DNA of 64,000 nt from Aldehydirespirator sp965117015 (GTDB lineage Bacteria > Actinomycetota > Acidimicrobiia > Acidimicrobiales > Aldehydirespiratoraceae), in NCBI GenBank assembly GCA_965117015.1, contig OZ220747.1:124001-188000 (forward strand). The letters run 5' to 3'. Under the pieces are notes generated by a model, which saw only the letters and a program-made list of their open reading frames with translations, was not told the origin of the DNA and did no database searches. Position numbers and translations under genes: made by a program. Shown here piece by piece: positions 6,151 to 14,759 of the stretch; position 1 is the first letter of the stretch, and every line of letters begins with the position of its first letter.

Positions 6151-7302
6151 CTACCGCTCCAGCGGCACGACGGGAGCCTTCGGGTAGAGCGTGAGCGGCC
6201 GGCACCCGTCGTCAGTGACCACCAGCAGGTCCTCCACTCTGGCGCCCCCGACCCCGGGAAAGTACACGCCGGGCTCGACGGTCAGCACATTGCCGGACTG
6301 GAGCACCGCGGTTGATCCCGACACCACTCTGGGCAACTCGTGTATGTCCAGCCCGACACCGTGTCCCGACCCGTGGACGAAAGCCTCGCCCATGCCGGCC
6401 TCATCGATGACCGAACGGCAGGCCCCGTCGATCTCGCTCGCCTCCACCCCCGGGCGAACCGCCTCGACCCCGGCCGACTGGCTGCGGCCCACGACCTCCA
6501 GCATGGCCTCGGCCCGCTCGCCGGGATCACCCAGCACGAACGATCGGGTCATGTCGCTGCGGTAGCCGTCCACCTCCGCTCCGACGTCGACGACCACCAG
6601 GTCGCCGGCCTGCAACTCCCGGTCGGTTGGTCTGGCATGGGGAAGCGCGCTGTTGGGACCCGAGGCCACGATGGTGTCGTAGGCAGGACCGGACGCACCG
6701 GCGGCGCGGATGGCGTCGTCCAGGGTCTGCTGGATCTCCGTCTCGGTCACCCCCGGCCGCAGCATCGGCTCAACTGCGGCCAGGGCTCCGTCGGCGATCC
6801 TGGCCGCAGCCTGCATGCGGGCCAGCTCGGCCGGGTCCTTGACGGCACGCAGGCCCTCGACGGCCTCGGTGAGCGGGACCGTGGAGGCATCCACGGCCTC
6901 GCTCCAGCGGATCTGCTCGGCCCAGGCGACGCTGTCCTCCAAGCCGAGCCTTGCTACGCCTTCGAGCCGCTCGGCCGCCGCGTGGGCGGCCCGGCGGGCC
7001 ACCACCACCTCCACCTCATCCGAGCAGCCGGCCTCTGCCAGCTGTGCAGGCGCCTGCTCGGCATAACGAGAGTCGGTCACGAGCAGGGCCTCGCCGGAGC
7101 CGAGCACCACGACCGTCCCGTTGGAGCCGGTGAAGCCGGTGAGCCATCTCACATTGGCCGGCTCGACGATCACGGCGGCGTCGACGCCCGAGTCGGACAG
7201 CCGGCCGCGGAGCCGGCCGAGACGCCCGTCCACTCGCAACGGCGGCATGCCCGGCGCGGTTGCGGGAACCGGCGAGTCGGCGGATCCCGCCGGGAAGCTC
7301 AT
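6151..7302 (-). CDS. pepP: Xaa-Pro aminopeptidase (M24B)
   Basis: 383 aa. The N-terminal creatinase-like domain (VRWLTGFTGSNG, VTDSRYAEQA) is followed by a pita-bread catalytic domain with all five metal ligands: VVVDVGAEVDGYRSDMTRS (two Asp), HGSGHGVGLDIHE (His), VEPGVY and ARVEDLLVV (two Glu). It removes N-terminal residues preceding proline and depends on two metal ions, usually Mn. The ATG overlaps the aroB stop as ATGA. Its position beside efp, whose substrates are proline-rich, is conserved in actinobacteria. pepQ is an alternative name; the symbol is tentative. Confidence 0.88.
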   Translation of the reverse strand: MSFPAGSADSPVPATAPGMPPLRVDGRLGRLRGRLSDSGVDAAVIVEPANVRWLTGFTGSNGTVVVLGSGEALLVTDSRYAEQAPAQLAEAGCSDEVEVVVARRAAHAAAERLEGVARLGLEDSVAWAEQIRWSEAVDASTVPLTEAVEGLRAVKDPAELARMQAAARIADGALAAVEPMLRPGVTETEIQQTLDDAIRAAGASGPAYDTIVASGPNSALPHARPTDRELQAGDLVVVDVGAEVDGYRSDMTRSFVLGDPGERAEAMLEVVGRSQSAGVEAVRPGVEASEIDGACRSVIDEAGMGEAFVHGSGHGVGLDIHELPRVVSGSTAVLQSGNVLTVEPGVYFPGVGGARVEDLLVVTDDGCRPLTLYPKAPVVPLER

Positions 7303-8321
7303 CGAATAGCCGCCAGCGCTTCCCGGAGTGTCGTCTCGGGCACGCCCACCACGCGCTCTACTCCCCGGTCGGAGTCGAGCACGAACGTGAGGTCGTCGAC
7401 GGCCTTCTTGTCCCGGCCGAACAATGCCAGCAGTTCGTCGTCGTCGAGCCCAGCCGGCAGCCGGTCCGGCAGTCCGTAGCCGGACACCACCCGGCGGTGG
7501 GCGTCCACCCGGGCCTCGTCGATGCGACCGAGCCGGAGGGCCACCTCGGCCGCGTACACGAGACCGACGGCCACCGCCTCGCCGTGGCGCAGGTCGTAGC
7601 GTCCTGCCGTCTCGATGGCGTGGGCCAGCGTGTGGCCGTAGTTCAGGATCGCCCGGCGCCCCCCTTCCCGCTCGTCGGCCGCCACCACCTCGGCCTTGAT
7701 GCGCACCGCGGCGGCGATCCGCTCATCGGTGTCGAGAGCGTCGAGGTCGTCGCCGCCCAGGAAGTGGTACTTGGCCAGCTCGCCCTGGCCGCTGCGCAGC
7801 TCCCGCGGCGGCAGGGTGGCCAGCGTCTCGGTGTCGCACAGGACACCGTGAGGATGCCAGAACGCGCCGACGAGGTTCTTGCCCTCGGGCAGGTTGACTC
7901 CGGTCTTGCCGCCGATGGCTGCGTCCACCTGGGCCAGCAGGGTGGTGGCCACCGAGACGTAGCGGATGCCACGGTGGTAGACGGCGGCCACGAAGCCGGC
8001 CAGGTCGGTCACCACTCCCCCGCCGACGGCCACGATCACATCGGACCGGGTGAAGCCCGCCCGCGACATCTCCCGGCAAAGCCGCTCGACCTCGGCCAGC
8101 GACTTGGCCTCCTCGCCGTCGGCGACGGTGAACACCGACTGGTCGAGGCCGCTGTCAACGGTCCAGCCGACTCCGGCCTGGGTGATGACGGCCGCCCGGC
8201 GGGCACCGGGCGGCATCACCGAGCCGAGCCGGGCCCGCACCCCCGCGCCCACATGGACGTCGTAGGAGCGGTCGCCCAGAGCGACGGTCACGACATGGGC
8301 TTGCGAAGCGGACGGCGACAC
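7299..8321 (-). CDS. aroB: 3-dehydroquinate synthase
   Basis: 340 aa. It carries the NAD-binding DVIVAVGGGVVTDLAGFVAA motif and the zinc/substrate segment TTLLAQVDAAIGGKTGVNLP, with NYGHTLAHAIE containing metal-ligand histidines. It converts DAHP to 3-dehydroquinate, step two of the shikimate pathway in the cytosol. aroE lies upstream on the same strand, separated by a 51-bp palindromic element, and pepP overlaps its stop. No shikimate kinase or aroC is present between aroE and aroB, where other actinobacteria usually have them. Confidence 0.95.
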   Translation of the reverse strand: MSPSASQAHVVTVALGDRSYDVHVGAGVRARLGSVMPPGARRAAVITQAGVGWTVDSGLDQSVFTVADGEEAKSLAEVERLCREMSRAGFTRSDVIVAVGGGVVTDLAGFVAAVYHRGIRYVSVATTLLAQVDAAIGGKTGVNLPEGKNLVGAFWHPHGVLCDTETLATLPPRELRSGQGELAKYHFLGGDDLDALDTDERIAAAVRIKAEVVAADEREGGRRAILNYGHTLAHAIETAGRYDLRHGEAVAVGLVYAAEVALRLGRIDEARVDAHRRVVSGYGLPDRLPAGLDDDELLALFGRDKKAVDDLTFVLDSDRGVERVVGVPETTLREALAAIR

Positions 8322-8360
8322 CCGGAAAGCCTACCGACGCGCCAGTGAGGCACTGGAGGC

Positions 8361-8411
8361 CGAACTTCTGTCAAGGAATCACCGTATAGGTGGAAAACTG
8401 ACAGAAGTTCG
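8361..8411. repeat. 51-bp nested palindrome between aroE and aroB
   Basis: Perfect 13-bp outer arms CGAACTTCTGTCA (8361-8373) and TGACAGAAGTTCG (8399-8411) surround a second stem CACC/GGTG (8380-8383, 8389-8392) with loop GTATA. Both dyads share the same centre, 8386. It abuts the aroE stop codon. No T-tract follows, so it is more like a REP-type or mobile hairpin element, or an RNA-processing hairpin, than a standard intrinsic terminator. Confidence 0.75.
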
Positions 8412-9254
8412 TCAAATGGAGCCTGCGGCCTGGCGCATCACTTCGACGGGCGCCTCCGCGCCCGTCCACAGCTCGAAGGCGGCCGCGGCCTGGTATGCCA
8501 GCATCGACAGGCCGTTGTGAGCCTCGACGCCCCGGCTCCTCAGGGCGGCCAGCCAGGCCGTCTCCAGCGGCTCGTACACCAGGTCCACCGCGACCTGGCC
8601 GGGCCGCAGCAACGCCGGATCGCAAGGCACGGACGCCGCGCCTGCACCCATGCCGACCGAGGTCGCGTTCACCACGATGTCCGCGGCTGCGATGTCGTCC
8701 ATCGAACCAACCCGGCCCGGCTGCCCCGCCTCCCGGGCCGCATTGGCGACATCTGCGGCAGCTTGAGCCTTGGACGGGGTTCGATTGATCACGGCCACAT
8801 CGGCCGCGCCGGCCGCGGCCAGCCCCCAGGCCACCGCCCGGGCCGCCCCGCCCGCGCCCAGCAGGGCCACCCGGAGGCCGTCCGGGCCGACTCCGGCGTC
8901 GGCCCGGAGGGCGGACACGAATCCGGAGGCGTCGGTGTTCACGGCCCGCAGGCGCCCATCGTCCAGCGGCACGATGCAGTTCGCGGCCCCCAGGACCTCG
9001 ACCTCGTAGTCGCGGGTGTCGGAGGCCTCGGCCACCTCGGACTTGAGGGGCATGGTGACCGACAGTCCAGCGAGCTGCAGCACCCGCATCGCCTCCAGCG
9101 CGGCCTCCCCGCCCCCGGCCGGCACCTCGAACGCGGTGAACACCCAGTCGAGGCCGGTCGCCGCGAACGCAGCATTGTGGATGGCGGGCGAGCGCGAGTG
9201 GCGCGCCGGGTCGCCGATGACCGCCGCCACCCGCTCCGGTCTTGCGGAGGTCAT
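8412..9254 (-). CDS. aroE: Shikimate dehydrogenase
   Basis: 280 aa. The N-terminal substrate domain has IGDPARHSRSPAIHNAAF (shikimate-binding SxS) and the catalytic lysine in LSVTMPLKSEVAE; the NADP domain has VALLGAGGAARAVAWGLAAA followed by VINRTPSKA, where Asn-Arg-Thr favours NADP. The C-terminus AYQAAAAFELWTGAE is standard. It reduces 3-dehydroshikimate to shikimate. It follows mltG by 64 bp and is followed by the palindromic element and aroB. Confidence 0.94.
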   Translation of the reverse strand: MTSARPERVAAVIGDPARHSRSPAIHNAAFAATGLDWVFTAFEVPAGGGEAALEAMRVLQLAGLSVTMPLKSEVAEASDTRDYEVEVLGAANCIVPLDDGRLRAVNTDASGFVSALRADAGVGPDGLRVALLGAGGAARAVAWGLAAAGAADVAVINRTPSKAQAAADVANAAREAGQPGRVGSMDDIAAADIVVNATSVGMGAGAASVPCDPALLRPGQVAVDLVYEPLETAWLAALRSRGVEAHNGLSMLAYQAAAAFELWTGAEAPVEVMRQAAGSI

Positions 9255-9318
9255 GCCCGTGCTCCGCTCTGGTTCCCGTATCCGACCCCGCTGGGAGACA
9301 TGATCGGCAGCCCGCCCA

Positions 9319-10815
9319 TCAGCAGTACCCGATTTCGCGGCAGATCTGCACGTTCTCCAAGTGCTCCTCGTAGGTCGCCGCGAAGCGGTGGGCGCCGCGC
9401 ACCCCGCCTTCGTCGGTGCGGACGTAGAACATCCAGTCGCCGTCGGCGGGCTGCAGCGCGGCCTCCAGCGACGCCTCGCCCGGCGCCGATATGGGCGTGG
9501 GCGGCAGGCCGGTCACCACCCGGGTGTTCCAGGGCGAATCCCGGGTGATGTCGGCGGAGGTGAGGTCGGCGCACGACTTGGCCGCGGCGTAGCAGGCGGT
9601 GGCGTCGATGTCGAGGCGCCAGCCCTCAGCCAGCCGGTTGTAGATCACCCGGGCGATCTTGGCCCGGTCCTCGGACACCAGAGCCTCCTCCTCGATGAGG
9701 CTGGCCACGATGATCACCTCGTAGGGCGCCAGACCCAGCTCGACAATGTCGGGGTGGAGTCCGGGATCCTGCAGCAGGCGGGCGAAGCGGCGATCGAACT
9801 CGTCGGAGAGGCGCAGCAGGAAACCGTGCTCGTCGCCGAGGTCGTCGGCGTTGATGTCGTAGGTGGCCGGGAAGAGCATGCCTTCGAGGCTCCGTACCGG
9901 CGCGTCCTCGGGCAGGTAGGACGCCTCCCGCACCAGCGAGACGTAGGCCGCCTCCAGGTCGTCCCACTCGAAGGCGGGATTCTCCTCCAGGAGGCGCAGG
10001 GCCATCTCGCTCCAGCGCAATCCCTCGGGGATGCGCACGATCTCGAACACCTCGGGCAACGGCCCGGCATCGAACACGGTGCGCACCGACGCGAAGTCCA
10101 TGTTCTCATAGAGGATGTAGTCGCCCGCCTCTACGGCCACCACGGTGTCGCATCCCAGGAATCCGGCGATGGTCAGCTCGCCGTCGCAGCGCAGCCAGTA
10201 GCGGAAGACGGTGGCGTTGGAGATGACCCCCGCGTTCTGGAGCTCGCCGGCGATCTCGTTCACCGACGCGCCCTGGGGGATGGTCAGCTCGATCGCGTCG
10301 CCCGGGAGTCCCTCCGGCGTGATCTGGGTGTCCACCCAGCCGTAGATGCGCCCCCGGGCCCATCCCACCGCCAGCACCAGCACGACGACCAGCACCACCA
10401 GCCGGGCGAACCCGCCCCAGAAGGGGCGGTAGCGGACCCAGTTGCGGTCGTCGGCGTCGTAGACGGGATCGACGACGAAATCGTCGTCGAGTTCCTCCTC
10501 CACGACGACCATCGAGCCCTGGTCGACCGTTGACCAGCCGCCCCGGGCGGCGACGACGCTCTGCTCGTCGCGGCGGGCTGCTTTGCGCGCCGCCTTGGGA
10601 CGCTTCCTAGGAGGTTGGGGGGCAGCCTTGGGACGGGGAGCAGCCTTCTTCGAGCGGGCAGCCCTCGGACGGGGGGCAGCCTGCGGACGGGCAGCCTGCG
10701 GACGCGGGGCAGCCTTCGAGCGGCCAGCCTGCGGACGGGCTCCGCTATCGGGGCGTCCGGTGATGAAGTTCGACAGCTTCGACGGTCGGCGACGGCTTGC
10801 ACCGCGGTCAGCCAC
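9319..10815 (-). CDS. mltG: Endolytic murein transglycosylase MltG (YceG-like)
   Basis: About 498 aa from a GTG at 10815 that slightly overlaps the ruvX end; the exact start is uncertain. Residues 1-90 are a Pro/Ala/Arg/Lys-rich cytosolic tail, then an acidic stretch, one transmembrane helix (FARLVVLVVVLVLAVGWARG) and the YceG domain: a LysM-like part and the catalytic region VIIVASLIEEEALVSEDRAK, where the IExE glutamate is the presumed catalytic acid, followed by YNRL. The enzyme cuts nascent glycan strands at the membrane and sets peptidoglycan strand length. The long basic tail is longer than in proteobacterial MltG but common in actinobacteria. Confidence 0.9.
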   Translation of the reverse strand: MADRGASRRRPSKLSNFITGRPDSGARPQAGRSKAAPRPQAARPQAAPRPRAARSKKAAPRPKAAPQPPRKRPKAARKAARRDEQSVVAARGGWSTVDQGSMVVVEEELDDDFVVDPVYDADDRNWVRYRPFWGGFARLVVLVVVLVLAVGWARGRIYGWVDTQITPEGLPGDAIELTIPQGASVNEIAGELQNAGVISNATVFRYWLRCDGELTIAGFLGCDTVVAVEAGDYILYENMDFASVRTVFDAGPLPEVFEIVRIPEGLRWSEMALRLLEENPAFEWDDLEAAYVSLVREASYLPEDAPVRSLEGMLFPATYDINADDLGDEHGFLLRLSDEFDRRFARLLQDPGLHPDIVELGLAPYEVIIVASLIEEEALVSEDRAKIARVIYNRLAEGWRLDIDATACYAAAKSCADLTSADITRDSPWNTRVVTGLPPTPISAPGEASLEAALQPADGDWMFYVRTDEGGVRGAHRFAATYEEHLENVQICREIGYC

Positions 10816-11230
10816 GGGGCATACCAGCGTCAAGCCAGGACTGGAGGACCACCGCAGCCGCCACCCGGTCGACAACACCGCGCCTCTGGGGTCCCTTCAT
10901 CTGCTGCTCCATGAGGCTCCGTTCCGCGATGACGGTGGTCAACCGCTCATCGTAGGAAACGACGGGCACCTCCAGGAGCCTCTCGAGACGGTCAATCTCG
11001 GCACGGGCGGTTCGAGCGGCCGGCCCCTCGGAGCCGTCGAGGGAGATCGGCAGCCCGACCACCACGATCTCGGCCTCCCACTCGTGCACCTGATCGGCTA
11101 TGGCCTGCAGATCGCGGTCGGGATCGCCGGTGCGGACGAGCGTCTCGACCGGAGTGGCCACCGTCCCGGCCGAGTCGCACACCGCCACACCGACCCGGCG
11201 CTCGCCCAGATCGAGCCCCAGGGCCCGCAC
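10808..11230 (-). CDS. ruvX: RuvX / YqgF family pre-16S rRNA nuclease / resolvase-like protein
   Basis: 140 aa RNase H-like fold: ALGLDLGERRVGVAVCD with the first catalytic Asp, VVGLPISLDGSEGP as the second strand, and VVSYDERLTTVIAERSL then VVDRVAAAVVLQSWLD with further acidic residues. YqgF proteins process the 5' end of 16S rRNA in E. coli and have Holliday-junction activity in mycobacteria. It starts 5 bp after the alaS stop, the conserved alaS-ruvX-mltG arrangement. Confidence 0.93.
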   Translation of the reverse strand: MRALGLDLGERRVGVAVCDSAGTVATPVETLVRTGDPDRDLQAIADQVHEWEAEIVVVGLPISLDGSEGPAARTARAEIDRLERLLEVPVVSYDERLTTVIAERSLMEQQMKGPQRRGVVDRVAAAVVLQSWLDAGMPRG

Positions 11231-11235
11231 TGCGG

Positions 11236-13824
11236 CTAATTCTGGCCGCGGTCAATTCCAGCCGCGGCGCGCGCCAGTTCGAGGGCCTCGTCCAGACGAT
11301 CGGCGTCCCTGCCCCCGGCCACACAGAAGTCGGCCGCGGACTTCCCCCCGCCACCGATGGTCTTCTTGGCCTGGCCGATGAGATCGCCGGCGTGGAATCC
11401 GCCGCTCTCGGTGGCGGCCGCGGCCAGGGCCGCTCCCCCGGAGTCGAGCGCTGTGCCGAGAACCACGGCCTTCACCCCGTCGATATCGCGTACCGACACC
11501 GCCAGGTCGCGCAGGCCGTCCCGGCCCACGTCATCGACACGAGCCACGACTACGCCGTCCACCGCAGCGGCCGCCAGCTGCGGCGCCCGGCCCAGCGCCA
11601 CCCGGCGCCGCAGCTCGGCCACCTCGGCCTTCAGAGCCTTCGTCTCGCCCTGGCGCTTGGCCACGCCGTCGGCCAGCTCGGCCGCGGGCACTCCCAGCGA
11701 CCTGGCCACGTCGTCAATGAGCGACTGCTGGCTGCGCAACAACGCGAGCGTGTCATGGCCGGTGATGGCCTCCAACCGGCGCATGTTGGCGCCGATCGAC
11801 GCTTCAGAAGTGATGTGGAACGCCCCGATGTCGCCCAGGGCCCGCACATGGGTGCCGCCGCACAACTCCACCGAATGGCGGCCGGCTTCGAGCACCCGCA
11901 CCAACTCGCCGTACTTCTCCCCGAAGAAGGCGATCGCGCCGACCTGCTGGGCATGGTCGAAGGTGGTCTCGTAGTGGCGGCACGACTCGTTGCCGAGCAC
12001 CTCGGAGTTGACCAGGTCCTCCACGTCGGTGATCTGCTCGGCCGTGAGGGCCTCGTAGTGGCTGAAGTCGAAACGGAGACGTTCGGGACCGACCCAGGAT
12101 CCCTGCTGCTTGACGTGGTCGCCGAGCACCTCGCGCAGCGCCCAGTGCAGGATGTGTGTGGCGGTGTGGTTGCGCCGGATGCCGGCCCGGCGCTCGGCGT
12201 CCACCGTCGCGGTGACCTCGTCCCCGACTCGCAGCTCGCCGTCGATGGGCTCGACGACGTGGACGTGCAGGTCGGGCACTCCGTAGACGGTGTCGACGAC
12301 CCGCACCCGAGTCCCGGTCGCCTCGCAGGAGATCTCGCCGGTGTCTCCGATCTGGCCGCCGCTCTCGGCGTAGAACGGCGTGCGGTCCAGAACGACCCGG
12401 CCGTCGGCCGCGTACAGCACCCGGCCGGCCGATGCCAGCTCGGCCCGGCCGGTGAACTCGGTGGGGCCGGCGGCCGAGAAGAGAGCCACGAACGGGGCCA
12501 CGTCGTCGGCGGCAGCCACCGAGCGGGCGCTGCGGGCCCGCTCCTGCTGCTGCGACATCGCGGCCGCGAAGCCTTCGGTGTCGACTTCCACGCCTCTCTC
12601 GGCCGCGATCTCGACAGTGACCTCGAGGGGGAAGCCGTAGGTGTCGTGCAGCAGGAAGGCGACCTCGCCGTCGATCGGCTGGCCGGGAGCGAGGGCGTCC
12701 AGGCGACCGTCGAGGATGGTCTGACCGGTGCGCAGCGTCTGGCGGAAGCGCTGCTCCTCACGGTCGATCACATCGCGCACGTAGCCGTGGTTGCGGACAA
12801 GGTCCGGGTAGGCCTCGGCCATCACCTCCACCACCGCGTCGACCATTCCCCCCATGACCGGCTCCTCCACTCCCAGCAGGTAGGCGTGGCGCACGGCTCG
12901 ACGGATGATGCGCCGCAGCACGTAGCCGCGGTCCTCGTTGGAGGGGAACACCCCGTCGCTGACCAGCAGAGACGTGGATCGGGCGTGGTCGGCGAGGATG
13001 CGGAGCGATACGTCGCGGGCCTCGGAGGTGCCCAGCTTGGCGCCGGTGAGGCGCTGGGCCGCGTCGAGCAGGGCGACGAACTCGTCGGTCTCCCACACCG
13101 AGTCAACGCCCTGGAGCACGGCCACGGTGCGCTCCAGGCCCAGGCCGGTGTCGATCGAGGGCTTGGGCAGCGGGATCTCGGTGCCGTCGGGAGTGCTCTC
13201 GAACTGCATGAACACCAGGTTCCAGACCTCGATGTAGCGCTCCTCGCCGCCGTGGGCGGGGCCGCCGCCGGGACCGTATTCGGGGCCCTTGTCCCAGAAG
13301 ATCTCCGAGCACGGCCCGCAGGGACCGACATCGGCCATGCGCCAGTAGTTGTCCTCGCCCAGGCGCTGGATCCGCTCGGCGGGCACGCCGACCTCATCGC
13401 GCCAGATGGCTTCGGCCTCGTCGTCGCTGAGGTGCACCGTCACCCACAGCCGCTCAGGATCGAGGCCGAACACGCCAGTGACGAGCTCCCAGGCCCAGGC
13501 GCAGGCGTCGGACTTGAAGTAGTCGCCGAAGCTGAAGTTGCCGAGCATCTCGAAAAACGTCAGGTGGCGAGAGGTGCGCCCGATCTCGTCGAGATCGTTG
13601 TGCTTGCCGCCGGCCCGCACACATTTCTGCACGGTGACTGCCCGGGAGAACGGGGCCTGCTGCTCGCCGGTGAAGTACGTCTTGAACGGCACCATTCCGG
13701 CCACCGTGAACAGCAGTGTGGGGTCGTGGGGGATCAGGCTGGCCGACGGATGGTGGGTGTGGCCCCGCTCGACGAAGAAGTCGACGAAGGCTTGGCGAAC
13801 CTCGGCCGCGGTCATGGACCTCAT
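11236..13824 (-). CDS. alaS: Alanyl-tRNA synthetase
   Basis: 862 aa, full length. The class II catalytic core is at the N-terminus (FVDFFVERGHTHHPSASLIP, GMVPFKTYF, LTFFEMLGNFSFGDYFK). The editing domain has both zinc/active-site motifs, NHTATHILHWALREVLG and ELCGGTHVRALGDIG, and a C-terminal DHHA1 region rich in Ala/Gly ends in SAADFCVAGGRDADRLDEA. It charges tRNA-Ala and clears Ser/Gly mischarges. The start overlaps the stop of the upstream small membrane-protein gene as ATGA. Confidence 0.97.
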   Translation of the reverse strand: MRSMTAAEVRQAFVDFFVERGHTHHPSASLIPHDPTLLFTVAGMVPFKTYFTGEQQAPFSRAVTVQKCVRAGGKHNDLDEIGRTSRHLTFFEMLGNFSFGDYFKSDACAWAWELVTGVFGLDPERLWVTVHLSDDEAEAIWRDEVGVPAERIQRLGEDNYWRMADVGPCGPCSEIFWDKGPEYGPGGGPAHGGEERYIEVWNLVFMQFESTPDGTEIPLPKPSIDTGLGLERTVAVLQGVDSVWETDEFVALLDAAQRLTGAKLGTSEARDVSLRILADHARSTSLLVSDGVFPSNEDRGYVLRRIIRRAVRHAYLLGVEEPVMGGMVDAVVEVMAEAYPDLVRNHGYVRDVIDREEQRFRQTLRTGQTILDGRLDALAPGQPIDGEVAFLLHDTYGFPLEVTVEIAAERGVEVDTEGFAAAMSQQQERARSARSVAAADDVAPFVALFSAAGPTEFTGRAELASAGRVLYAADGRVVLDRTPFYAESGGQIGDTGEISCEATGTRVRVVDTVYGVPDLHVHVVEPIDGELRVGDEVTATVDAERRAGIRRNHTATHILHWALREVLGDHVKQQGSWVGPERLRFDFSHYEALTAEQITDVEDLVNSEVLGNESCRHYETTFDHAQQVGAIAFFGEKYGELVRVLEAGRHSVELCGGTHVRALGDIGAFHITSEASIGANMRRLEAITGHDTLALLRSQQSLIDDVARSLGVPAAELADGVAKRQGETKALKAEVAELRRRVALGRAPQLAAAAVDGVVVARVDDVGRDGLRDLAVSVRDIDGVKAVVLGTALDSGGAALAAAATESGGFHAGDLIGQAKKTIGGGGKSAADFCVAGGRDADRLDEALELARAAAGIDRGQN

Positions 13825-14156
13825 GACTCGTCCGTTGCGGTGGTCGACCCGTTGCCGGCGGGCGAGGGTTCGTCGCCGATCAGTTCGGATTCGGCCCGGC
13901 GCATGGCTTCGCGTCCCTCGACCACCGCTTGACGGACGTCGTCGGCGATGCGTCGAGCCTCGCGCCCGATGTTCCTGGTGCTGTCGAACGCGGTCTCTCG
14001 GGCTCGGCTGGCGGCCTCCTTGGACCGTTCGGCCACGACGTTGCGGACGTTGGCGGGGGCGTAGCGCTCCGCGGCCTCACGGGCCTTGCTGCGCAGCCAG
14101 GCCGCGGTGCCGAGACCCGCTACGTAGCCCGCTCCCAGCCACCACATTCGCCTCAT
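13821..14156 (-). CDS. DUF6167-like small membrane-anchored protein
   Basis: 111 aa. A short N-terminal hydrophobic helix (WWLGAGYVAGLGTAAW) begins with the MRRMWWLG pattern, followed by a long charged helical region rich in Arg/Glu/Ala that could form a coiled coil, and a disordered tail. It lies between a DUF948 gene and alaS, a position I associate with the DUF6167 family of actinobacteria. Function unknown. It overlaps both neighbours by four bases, so the three genes are probably translated together. Confidence 0.65.
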   Translation of the reverse strand: MRRMWWLGAGYVAGLGTAAWLRSKAREAAERYAPANVRNVVAERSKEAASRARETAFDSTRNIGREARRIADDVRQAVVEGREAMRRAESELIGDEPSPAGNGSTTATDES

Positions 14157-14686
14157 CGCCGCCGCCTCCGGCTCCGGGGTTGGTCGGCGCGGCCGGGCCG
14201 GTGTGCAGCCGGTCCGCGTTCGGCGGTGGGCTTCACAGCGGTCGAGATCGCCTCTGTGGGTGCGGGGCTGCCGGGCGCGGCAAGATCGAGCGCCCGGCGG
14301 TGTCGGCGGCGCTCGCGCAGGCGCCGGCCGGCCTGGCCCGCGCCCGACACCAGTGACAGACCCTTGATGAGCGGCGGCGCGAAGGCACGATAGGTCAGGC
14401 GGCTGGCATGGTCCGCGGTGGCGGCGATGCGCTCGGCCCGACCGATCACCCGGTCCACCCGATGCAGCTCCGCGTCGGCCTTGGTGACGGTGGAGCGGAG
14501 ATCGTCGACCATGGGCAGCGCGGAGTCCCGCAGGTCGTCGACCACGTCGCGCAACTCGCGCATGGTCCGTACCAGCGACACCACGGCCACGGTCAGCACG
14601 ACCACCGTGGCCAAGCAGACCACAGTCACGATCACGGCAGCCAGGTCGACAGCGCTCACCCAGCCAAGATACCGCCGACGGGCCAC
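14153..14686 (-). CDS. DUF948 domain membrane protein
   Basis: 177 aa. One N-terminal transmembrane helix (about residues 12-38) is followed by a predicted coiled coil (MRELRDVVDDLRDSALPMVD) and a segment with repeated heptad-like spacing (KADAELHRVDRVIGRAERI); the C-terminal 50 residues are a basic, disordered tail. DUF948 proteins are small general-stress-like membrane proteins of unknown mechanism, conserved upstream of alaS in actinobacteria. A role at the envelope is inference. Confidence 0.75.
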   Translation of the reverse strand: MARRRYLGWVSAVDLAAVIVTVVCLATVVVLTVAVVSLVRTMRELRDVVDDLRDSALPMVDDLRSTVTKADAELHRVDRVIGRAERIAATADHASRLTYRAFAPPLIKGLSLVSGAGQAGRRLRERRRHRRALDLAAPGSPAPTEAISTAVKPTAERGPAAHRPGRADQPRSRRRRR

Positions 14687-14759
14687 GCGCCAGCCCAGCA
14701 GGAGGGGGATGACGCCGCCCGGCTAGCCGCCTAGGCGCCGCAGGTTCCTGCTACGGCGC

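Noticed and set aside
10583..11239. Repetitive Gly/Arg/Ala frame opposite the mltG N-terminus
   Set aside because: Reverse-strand reading of the low-complexity basic tail of MltG.
11392..13932. 846-codon open frame opposite alaS
   Set aside because: Shadow of a confirmed synthetase gene; composition dominated by Gly, Val, His and Arg with no recognisable motif.
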